Assembly: GCA_030549775.1 (NCBI GenBank)
Contig: CM060171.1
Span: 7,784,289-7,848,288 of the forward strand
Origin: Tamarix chinensis
Lineage: Eukaryota; Streptophyta; Magnoliopsida; Caryophyllales; Tamaricaceae
Reading direction: 5' to 3'
DNA: 64,000 nucleotides
In this document: in pieces, positions 49,540-60,600 of the stretch
Layout: every line of letters begins with the position of its first letter
Numbering within the stretch: the stretch's first letter is position 1
Notes under the pieces: model-generated
Databases searched by the model: none
What the model saw: only the letters and a program-made list of their open reading frames with translations
What the model was told of the DNA's origin: nothing
Position numbers and translations under genes: made by a program

Positions 49540-50205
49540 GCCATGATTTGTGAGAGCTAAGATTAGAGAGGAGGTATACCAATATGTTTGGGATGACCCC
49601 TATCCATAGAAATTTGGTATTGATGGTATAGTGAGGAGATATTTGCTTGATTTTGAATTTGAGCATATTTTATCACATTGTCATATTTTGCATTGTGGAG
49701 GACATTTTTATACCAAAAATACCGCCTTCAAGGTTCTTGAAACTAGTTTTTATTGGCCTACACTATTTAGAGATGTTAATACTTATTGTATGAAAGGTGA
49801 CAAGTACTAAAGATTAGGCAACATTGTTCCCAAATATCAAATGCCTTAACCTCTATCATAGTTGTAGAAATTTTTTACGTGCGGAGCATTAATATTATGG
49901 GTCCATTTACATATTCTTATAGCTATCTCTATATTCTTCTTGATGTGGATTATGTGTCAAAATGGATGAAAGTAGTTGCTACCCATACTAATGATTTTAG
50001 TGTAGTTGCAGATTTTCTCCAATATCACATCTTTTCTAGGTTGTATGTCAAAGTGCTCATCAGTAATGGAGGATCACACTTTTATAACAGGATGATCAAA
50101 GTTTTTCTACACAAGTATAAGGTTAAACATAAAATTTCTACACCCTATCATCCTCAAACTAATGGAAAACAGAAGTCTTTAACCAAGAAATCAAGAAGGT
50201 ATTAG
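49540..50205 (+). pseudogene. Athila-like integrase remnant (element 2), 3'-truncated
   Basis: An open stretch at 49879-50205 reads SINIMGPF (first catalytic Asp is Asn), VDYVSKWMKVVATHTND, LISNGGSHFYN (second Asp is Asn) and TPYHPQTNGK. It then jumps at about 50205 into purine-rich LTR sequence. The integrase C-terminus and the start of the 3' LTR are deleted. Confidence 0.8.
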
Positions 50206-50855
50206 AGAGGAGAGAGAAGAAAAAAAGGAGAATAGAGAAAGGTCGGCAAAATAGAAAATAAGACGGCAAAGGAAAGAGAAGAGATAGTAGGTGGTGCGGA
50301 GTAAAGATGATATAAGAGAGAGGAGCGTTAAAGGGCTTAATGAAATTTTAGAAAAAAAGAACACAAGCTTAATAGAGAATATCACCGAAGAAAAAAATGG
50401 AGCCAAAGAAAAAATTTCTAATGAAGAATAGGCAATCATTCATTTAATTGATTTGATAAAAGTTTTGTCCATATTTATTTTCATTCTTTCTTTATCTATC
50501 TTTGATATATATTTCTTATTTATATTTTTATATAATTTATTTATTTATTATGTGTGGATAAATAATTAAAATTAGGAAATAGATCGAAGTTTTTGACCAT
50601 GAAATATAATATAATAATAATTTTTTTTATTTCATAAAATTGTCTTTTTACTTTATTTTAAATAATATTATTTATATGTATGATTTTATTAAATTAAATT
50701 ATATAATATCCTTGCTTCCTACTAATGACAGTATATAGGAGTATATTCATCGTAGGTAATTATATAATTAAACTTAAATTTATATATACATATATATATA
50801 ATAACCAAATTAGATAACAATTTATCAAATAATTTTATAATTCTAACCATAATAT
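50206..50855 (+). mobile_element. Truncated 3' LTR of Athila-like element 2
   Basis: It matches the LTR interior from the AG-rich block to TAATTCTAACCATAATA (compare 15170-15760) and then stops. It lacks both LTR ends, so the element's right side was lost. Confidence 0.68.
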
Positions 50856-51580
50856 ACTACACGCGTCATGCTTCTCCAAACCACAATCAAATCCAACGTC
50901 GTATAACATTCAACAAAAACTGCCGCGTTCGGAGATTCACCGGCAACATATATGAGAACGAAGGATGCTCTTTAAATATCCAATGACCAAGTAATAGCTA
51001 TTTCTTTAACTCTTACCAAATGAAGCGCAAACACGAAAAGAATTCTTCGCAAAATGCCCAAGACGTTGGCAAATCCTACAAGGGCTTCAAATGTATGAGT
51101 AAGTGGAGAAAAGAAAAAAAAATAAGGCAGGGGAGAAGCTAGAATTCCTAGAGAAGCAGAAGTAATCCTTTTTGAGAATGGGAACAATAATAGTACAGGA
51201 CTCGTAATGCTCTACACATGGATAAGGAGCCGCCTATTAAGTCATCGCATCTCGTAGACTATAGAACAGATGCATATATACAATGAGAGGCTAGCAAACC
51301 TATATATATGGCTGTATCACCCATTCCAACCTATATATATAGCTGTATCACCCCTTTTGCCGGTTTGCATCTTCGCAACTCGAAACTGGTATTCATATTA
51401 AGAACTTGACCGTTTGAACACCACACATAACCTGGCAACCAGATCCGTAATATGATTAGGAAAGAGAAACCTCCTAAACAACAAACTGGATTTTGGATTA
51501 CAAGTCACCAACAAAGCACACAAGCACTTCAACCGTTACACTGGTAGCCACGTACCGATGCTTCATAGTAGTCATGACCC
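50856..51580. other. 3' flank of the HUA2-like gene
   Basis: Transposon similarity stops near 50855. The rest probably includes the 3' UTR (minus strand, next to the stop at 51581). A 31-bp-period duplication (CCTATATATATGGCTGTATC at 51299, CCTATATATATAGCTGTATC at 51330) is present. An ORF at 50972-51187 (minus) has no support. Confidence 0.5.
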
Positions 51581-51606
51581 TCATCTAGGCGGCCAGTAGC
51601 CAGGAG
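51581..51606 (-). CDS. HUA2-like: HUA2-like exon 11: last residues
   Basis: 26 nt completing APGYWPPR-stop after the acceptor TTGTACCAG. Phase matches exon 10, and a short Pro/aromatic end resembles the family, but the exon is tiny and rests on splice signals alone. Confidence 0.65.
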
Positions 51607-54600
51607 CTGGTACAACCAAAACATACATGGGATCAAAAAAATAATTCCACATAAAACAAGCATGAAGCATGCATAACTGATCAACTTCAAGCAAGGGAAC
51701 AGTCCGTTCGAACTGAACAAAGAAACTGCTACAAACCTCTGACAGCAATTGGAGCTGAACGTTCAGTGAAATAAGAACTCGGAGCATGGTTTCGGTGGTG
51801 CATTGGCGGAGGAGGAAAAGGCCGATCATGGTTTGTCCTCACATATTCATGTGATGGGCCTGGGTAGGGAGATGGTTGATAATTTTTGCCTTTCTCATGA
51901 TGCATGGCACCTGATCAACAACAATTATGTAATATCTTCAGTAAAGCAAGATCAACAAGAAGGCTTCAAAGTATTCACAGGACCCAATAATTACCAGGGA
52001 AAGGCCTGGAAAATCTCCAGCTTTCATCGTATGGAGCAGATTTAGCTCTATCATGGTCACCATAGAAACGCACACCTTCCATAGCCTGCCCAAATTGGGG
52101 CCGATTACAGTATGGGGGAGCTGGGGGAGCTGGGGGAGGTGGAGCCTCTCCCTGCCGCCGTACTTGATCATGAAAGTATACAAATTGGTTAGAGGCAGGA
52201 GGATGTGGAGGCCGGAAATAACTATTACCGCATGCAGCAGCATCTCCCTGATGAGGATTGTGTCCAGGTCTTACAGCAGGCTGTACAATTGGATAGGAGC
52301 TGAAAGAGCAAGAACCACTGTTTTCAGTGACCTGTGGTAGGGCAACAGCAGAAGCTGGTGGCTGCGAATACAGCGTTTCAGGGAGAGTCTGCAGCAAAAA
52401 GGAAACACATAAGTGATTTCCTCAGGACAATATATTCAATAATCTGACCCATATTTCAATTACATTATGACTTGCAATAAATCGTCAAGATAACCGTGCC
52501 TGAACATACATGAGTACCAACATGAACATGTGAATCAGCTACAGAGTGAGAAACTGAAGGCAGAGGGGGCATGTCAGACGGAGGTGGAGGCAGTGGCGGT
52601 GGTGGTGGCGGTGGAGATATTGGAAGAGGAGGAGCCCGAGATGGTACATCGTGAGATACTGGAGGGCCAAATCTTGGTAGAAATTGTTGTTCATGGGAAT
52701 ATGCACTGCGAACATCATCAATCCCAGAGGAGGTACTAAGGGGCGGTCTTGTTTCAACTTCACAAGGAGCCACATCCTCCATTTCAAGCTCACCATCAAC
52801 ATCTTCAAGGATATGCCTATGCTTCTCCTTTACAGGTAAAGACACTGCTTCATGATTTTCAGGACACGAAGGCTCATGTTCAGGTGTAACAGCCTCAAAA
52901 CTTCCAGAGTCAGAATCGCTTGCACCATCTTCATCTTTAAGCATACGAGGCATGCAAAAGCCAGGAAGTTGGAAACTAGAATTACTGTAAACCATAAAAA
53001 GAGATCATAAGTTCAGATTCTACATGAACCATTGCAACCAGAAGCCACTAGTGATAAATTAAGCATGCCTTCCGTATTCATCAACATGCATGCCCTCCAT
53101 CTCACGTATAGGATCATCAAAAGACCTTTCTGTCCTCGTCATGCGCTGGGAAGGACGGTCAGTAGAAGATGAACAGCTGAGAGAATCAAGACGCCGCAAC
53201 TGTTGGCAGATAATAGATTCAGAAAGGACCCTTCTTTCCAGCCAAAGCTTCAGTACCTACCCAATAGAAAGGCTCATAGATGTTAGTATCTTCCAATCAA
53301 TGATCAAGGGTGATGGAGGATGGAATTTTTATCTGCCTGTAGGCTTGAGGGCACAAAATAATGGAAGGGGCATAAACTTGCCTTCATGCATTGCCGACGA
53401 TTTTCTCTCCCAGCATAACCTGGAGGGGCAGCAGCTGATAAAAACCGTGGAAGTGTTGACTGGATGGTAGACGTGTATTTATCACCAATCCCTCCTGCAC
53501 AACAGATGTAATAGAGGTTGCAAAACAGGAAATAAAAAAATACAAATTGATCAGGTATCAAATTAAGTTCATGATAACTATGGCGCCGACTTATAGCTAA
53601 AGAAGAAATAATTAAATAACAATTTACCTTTGATACCACGAGAACATTGAGCAATAGAATCCACGAGAAAGAACAGATCAACCTTTCTATGCAAGCTTGA
53701 CTCTTTCTCCAAATTACGAGCAATAATATCAACGACCTAACTCCGGTATAGAACATTTAGTTCATCACAATTTACAAGAAACAGTGAGCATTTATAAATG
53801 GCATACAGCGAGAGAGAGATCCAACATATTGAATAGAAATAAATGTTGACCCAAACTTGTGCTATGGAGGGGTAAGGTACTGATGCTACAATCATTCTAC
53901 AGGTGTACACATGTATTTACTTTTTCATATTTTCTTTACTTTTTTCCTCCACTTTGGTCGGGGATAAGAAGAGGCGGATGGTTATTTGACATGTTTTACA
54001 GTGACAACCATGTTGGGACTCCAAAAACCTGAAAAGTCCATTTGGATTGAGGTTAACCTAAGTTAAGTTAAACAAGATAGACAAACCTTAAGTTAGATGA
54101 ATGAAGGTTAATGTTGCAAAACGTTGTTTGAATACTTATTAGGTTAACTTAGGAGAACAAGCCATAACCTTATTCATTTTGAGGTAAATGGTGGTGAATG
54201 GCCAAATTTTATAAACAAGTTAGCATTAACCTCCTTTAACCACTGATTTGGTGGATAACAATTTGGAGGTGAATGAAGCTTATAGGAGGTTAATTTTTAA
54301 CATAACCTAACCTAGGTTAAATCTCAAAATAAGTTTCCAAGCAAGCTAAACTAAAAAATTAACCTCCATTAACCTAGGTTAACCGCCATCCAAACAGACC
54401 ATAAGAAAGGAAAGGCAAGAACAGAACCCTGGGCCTCCCATAAACTCAAGGTAAGAGGTGTGGTGCAAAATCAAACATAAAATCATAAAACAGGCTCACT
54501 TCACAGCAAAGCCTAAAAAGGATAACCATACCTCTGCAGCAACACCAAACTTTGCACAATCAATCGCAATCCGTGTCGCCCGACCAATGCTCTCTTTTGT

Positions 54601-57600
54601 TCTTGTCAAGGTTGTAAGCATTATTTCCAAAGATGAAAGCGCAGACTTCACATCTGCAAGATTATTTGATTTACCAGATGCTTTTGCCCTGGAAGATGCC
54701 TCCAGGTCCAATTTCCTATGCTTATCTGAAGCATGCTTCTCATAATCTAAATTAGTATCAGGAGTGTAATCATTATGCTGAATAACACTATGGTCAGCTG
54801 ATCCAGGCACAGAAGAATGTGGTACAGGAACACCCCCGGGTATATCGACTTGTTCAACGGGGGAAGCTCCAAGAGCAATACCTGGCTCAGACACTTCAAT
54901 TTCCTGAATTCCTTGTTTCCTGTTTAGTATACAAAAATAATATCAAATGAATATCATTGCCACCAGCACAGATACACAACCACCTCCTCCACGGCCAAAG
55001 GAAGCCAGAGTCACAAGTTTTAACCGTATAAAAGCAAAGAAGCATCAGGAATTAACTAACTTACGGGCTAGAAGCTTGAATGTTCTCAACAGACATTGGC
55101 TCAAAATTTTGCTCGTTCATGCAGACTTCAACCTCATCTATAGGAGGCTTCGCATTTTCAGAAGTTGCAGGTGCACCCAGTGTGCAGCACATCACAGGGA
55201 TATCATCCTCAGATCTAACCTTGGGGACTTCTTCAACCCCAGCAGTAAACTCACATTTGATCTGATCCCCTGCAAAATCAACATGTGGCTCATTATGTCC
55301 CACTGGCTCATCATTCTCCGCAGGCAACTGATCAGCCATAATTTCTAGGGGACCCATATCAGCAAGATCAGGCTTCTCAATTCCGTTATCATCAGAGCCA
55401 CTATGATTTTCAGAGCCAGAAAATAGGGCTACCTCCTCAGATCGATCACTCTGAAAGTCAACATTTTGAACGGTACCTCTAACAGAATTATTCACCACAC
55501 TTGCTTCTTCACAAGACTTTGTAATTATTTTTGGCAGATTTTGGATTGTAGAGACCCCGGTGACATCATCCGGGGAGGCACAGACACCATTGCAATAGGA
55601 TGATATATTCTCCGCTTCAATTTTTTCTTCCCTCTCCCTATCCAATCCAGTGGAGATGCCCCTCTCTGCTGATGTTACATGACACACCTGTGAATCCATT
55701 TTCAAAGCTGAATGCCGCTCAGCACAAGATTGATCCTCTTCGACAGAATTAGCTGACATCGCTTCTAAGGCCCGATGAAGGCGCTTGGATGGAGGCAAAG
55801 CAGCTTCTCCGTCAAATGAACAGTTCAGCAAGTGGCTTTTCTCAGCTTTCCAGAGCCTAACTCTATCATTGGAAACTTGGCTGGAGCTGCAAAAAGGTGG
55901 CAGAAAATCAGAAGATGTTTTTACAGCTAATGATTCCTCACAACAACCATTATCTGTGGAATCTGACAAAATGCCCACTTGCTCTGCAACATTTTCAGCA
56001 GCATTATTTAAGACATCAAGTTGTGCGTCTTGCTCTGAAGCAACATTTTCGGCAGTATTATTAACAAGATCAAGTTGTTCATCTTCAGTCAAATGCTTTC
56101 CCATCCGCACTCTAGCCCGTTTTACTAATGGCAAATGCTCATCTCCTCCATCGTTCATATGTTTTTCATTAGAATTCTCACACATTGAAGGCGCATTTTC
56201 CACATTGAGAAATCCATTCTCTGACATGTGAGGTTGTGCATTGCATTCAACATCTACGATAACTCGCTTTCTTGCTGGCTTTCTCTTCTTCCGTAAGATG
56301 ACTGTTTCTATCTGCAGGTTCAGCCGTTCACTTAACTCAAGGTCTCTTTCACAGGCTTCAACAGCCTCAGACAGCCGAGTCTTATGATTGGATTCTACAA
56401 CACTGATTTCATCATTACTGAGGGTGTCAGAATCAGCCATGGCAACTTCAGAACCATTATCATCGATGGTACCATTTGAGTTACAAGCTGGTGAATCGCT
56501 GACATTCTGAACAAATCTATATGGCGATCTCCTATTTCGCTTACTCCTCCTCCCTGATGAATCTAGAATTTCATTTGTAGCATTGAAAGCTTTCTTACTC
56601 TGATGATTCGATATAACAGTGCTGTTCTGGATTCTGTGGGACTTAAGCCGAAATGAACTTCTTGACCTTTTAACTGATTTTTTCTCTATTTCAGTAGAAC
56701 ACTGTGATTGAGTGCTCTTAGAACTTCTCTTCATGGTACAAGAGTTTTTAGGCTCAAGCGTGTCACTAGTTATGCCTTCGCATTCTTCCCTGTTATGTGG
56801 TATATCGACCTCCATGGAGGCTTCAACATCCTCAACAGAACAGTTTTGCTCTCCTTTCACGGTAGAATTCGAAGACTTCAATTTTGAATTAAGTGTTGCA
56901 CTAGAGACTGCACTATCAGGGACATCAGAACAGCCCGCTAAAGGATTTTCAAAAGGTGCATCTAAACTATTCACATCAGTGCGACTTTGTTCCTTGAGTT
57001 TTTCATAAGAATCAACAATCTCCTGCACTGCTCGAACAAAATCAGCACTTCTACCATGACGCTTGGTCAGAAAAAGTTCCTTTTTCTCCTCTGTAAATGC
57101 TTCAACATCCACAGGATTGCAGAAGGCTCTGCATTGTATATAGTCAATAAGTATATGATTCCATCCAGAAAGCATCCCCACAAGGGGTTATAAAAAGGCT
57201 GTAGATATACAAGCAATAATTGGCAGAAGGCACTTAAATACAAAATATAATTACTACATGTTTCAGCAATTACAATCAATCCATGCATTCACACAGCACC
57301 ATGAAGCTTCCTGTCAGCAAGCTGAATGCAAGATCACAATGGTTTCATAAACAATAGTAAAGACACAGAAATGTCAGCCAACAAAAACAGCAACTAAAGG
57401 AACAAATGCCACAGTAAACACAGATGATTTGCAGTAAATATACTATAGAAACGAGGCATAACATCTCCTCTGGCCTCCCCATGTTCAGATCCAGCTGCTG
57501 CATGAGGCACAGATGCATGCATGCATTTGTCAGAAAATGATCAACACTCACCATTATAGCTCAACCGCACCCGAGCAATGTGCATTGACCAACACACTAT

Positions 57601-60600
57601 AAAACATGGAAGTCCACTATTCATCTGGAAAAAAAGATCTAGCTTCTGCACCTTAAAACTCCATAACACTATGGACTATTATGGTGAAGAGAGACAGTGC
57701 AGTGAAATCATGCACGACACATAGTCCTATCTAAAGGAAAAATAAAATCCACATTGCTCAATGGAAATGAGGCTAACAACTGATTTTTGCATATAAACAT
57801 AAGTCTTCAGAAGATTTTACCTTATCACCAGTGCCCAACAATTGGAAAAGTCATGTTACCAAGAAATCAGATGCATAATTTGGAATGCTTCCTCCCACTA
57901 AGCCCATAAAAATCCAAGACCCATTTCAAGTTGTTGACAAAACCTAACAGTAACGTTCACTTTTCTCATCATCAAACCAAATATTTGACTTTGGTATGGT
58001 CATTAGCCTTATTTGGTATGCCCTTCTAGGGGGACTAATTGCATATGGTCAGACAGCATCCCCCGTCAAAACAAAGATAAACTCCAGATTCAGTTAAGTT
58101 GTCCCATTGAATTTAATGGCCTTATGATTGGCCTAATACTGCTCTCAAGTCCAAATATTTATTATCATTTGGAAAATAACGGTTCATTCAATGAGAGAAA
58201 GAGAGAGAGAGGTGTTTTGAAAGTGAAAATGCTACTCCGTCGCACATAGTTTGCAAATTATTCTATTTTATGTTCTTCAAAATGCTTGTATGGCTATTAT
58301 TTATACAAGATTAAATATCTCTACTAAATATGCCTTATTTATTAATGAACTTCACAAATACAAGTCAAGATCAATGAAGGAATTTGTTAAAAACGAGGGC
58401 AGATAAGAAATACAGCTATAAACCAAATTCTATAGCATATGGTTGAGGCTAGTTCCACTATTTTCTTCTTGACTATATTAAACCCCCACAAACAATGTGG
58501 GAGAGAGGGAGCATATAGTTCAAAGGAACTTAAGTACAAAAAACACAAGCTTAAGCACCACAATGGCTCAAGTTTGTGTAAATTTTAGTGTAGTGAAGAT
58601 GGTCTGGTTTGACCGTGAAAAATTTAATACGCACTTTGACTATGATTTGCAAACAAGTGTTTGTAACTATTGATCATTGGTCTCAAAGGTTAGATATCTT
58701 ATGGCACAAATGAATTCCTATCTCCTGAATACCAGAGATGGAAGTGAGAGAGAAAGAGAGAGACAAAGATAGGGTGAGAACATCAAAAGGGAGACAAACA
58801 CTTCCTATGTTAAGGAGAATAAATCAAAGAACCTAATAAGAGATTTATATTGCTATGCTAGTTTAATAAGATTCAAGATGACCTCACCCCCAAGACCAAC
58901 CATTCAGGATGAAACATAAGTAAAATAGTATGAACATCACCCATCACCAAAATGGATATTGTACAGAACCAATGCAGCTTCTCATCTCAAATAAAGGGAT
59001 TATTTTCTAGGTTCAAAACAAAAGAATGGTTGTTCTTTTTGGATAAAGTTCACTTAAGTATCATAACATTTGACCTAGTTTCATAAAAATCCATTTAGGT
59101 ATCATGTGTTTGAATTTTTTTCCTTTTAATCCATACTATCTTTTTCGGTTTTGATGACTAAAAAAATAAAAGATTGAATATTTAACCTTTTCTAACTGGA
59201 TTCAGAAAAACCACAATACATTTCACATATTTTTAAATTTTTTGGAATGTTCTAAAATGTTTAAAAAATGAAAAACCGTTAAAATCTTTACAGAATTCCT
59301 AAATAATTAAAAATATATCGAAAATACTCAAATATTTCTAATTAATCTTCAAAAATTATTCAATATTAAAAAAATTATCATTTTTCCCAAATAAAACTAA
59401 AAATATTAGTAAGATGATACTAAAATGAAGAAATAACACATGGCACCTAAACCTAAGTAGAAATAGGTCGAATGTCATGGCGTCTAGATGAAATTTAGCC
59501 ATCCATTTTTATGTAAATTTTACAAGAGAAAAAAGAATAACTAGTGAAGTAAAGAAACAATACACTAAGTTGATATGAACAAATCATTCAAGTCTTAAGT
59601 GCTACAAAATGGCAAATAATACTTTCCTAAAGTGCTAGCATCAAAAATTCACTAAGGCAATATATATAGAGACATAAGTGCTACAAAATGATATAAACAA
59701 ATCCTAAATGAAGTTGATATTCCTAACAAATAATATCAATTCTAGAATAAATAAACAAATGGTAATACAAACTATCATCTAAAATATTTAAACTAGACCA
59801 AATAATACTTAAAACCAAAGTACCTATTAGATTATTTCTAATTAACTATATGACCCATTACTTTATAGAGAAATCCATAACTACCCACACCATAAGAATA
59901 GTCAATATAAATCATTTCATGATTACTTTCCTAAACAAAGCTAAAGTTTAAAAGAAGAAATATATATCCTATTCGGTAATTCATCATTTCCCTCAAGGTG
60001 GTGGAAAACCTCACCCATTATTTAAGTAAAAGCATATAATATTGAAGTTCCAAAGAACACTATAAACTGAAAAAGGATCAAGCAAGAAAATTGGCATGGA
60101 CAAGAAGAGCTTAGACTTTAACTAAAAGAAATCAATCCAGGAGTCAAGGCTAAAGGACAAATCGTCATAAGTCATGGGTGAGTGGCTACATCATAAGTCA
60201 TAACAGCCTCAATGACTCAAAAGTAGGTGTGCTACTTCACCTAAGATTTGCATCACAGCACGATTGGACCCTTGTAACAGTTTCAAGACTTAAGGCAGGC
60301 CCACTGGCTTATCAATATCATGCAACTTCTCTAATGATAACACTATCAACATGAATATTATTATCTCATTGAGGCAAGCCACAACTAATACTTTTACATC
60401 AAACTCCATACCTTAATACGACATCAAGAAAGCATGTACAACCATTGTGTTCATAAATGGGGAATGAGTAGTTTGCAAGGACTTCAATGGGGAGTGTTCT
60501 CCTTTTCTTCTCTTCTCTCTCTGCCTCTTCTCTTCTCTCTCTGCCACCTACTCCTCTTATTTTCTCCTCTCTCTACGCTTCTTCTCTTGTTTCTAGACTT

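Noticed and set aside
50972..51187. 71-codon minus-strand ORF downstream of the HUA2-like gene
   Set aside because: No recognisable motif, hydrophobic composition from a T-rich strand; may overlap 3' UTR.
51729..51740. Alternative C-terminus (GL-stop) for exon 10
   Set aside because: Possible if intron 10 is retained, but the GTTTGT donor and the in-phase PGYWPPR exon give a more family-like end; kept as an uncertainty in the exon entries.
52053..52739. Plus-strand ORFs over HUA2-like exons 8 and 9, and at 55080-57008
   Set aside because: Antisense shadows of a well-supported minus-strand coding sequence.
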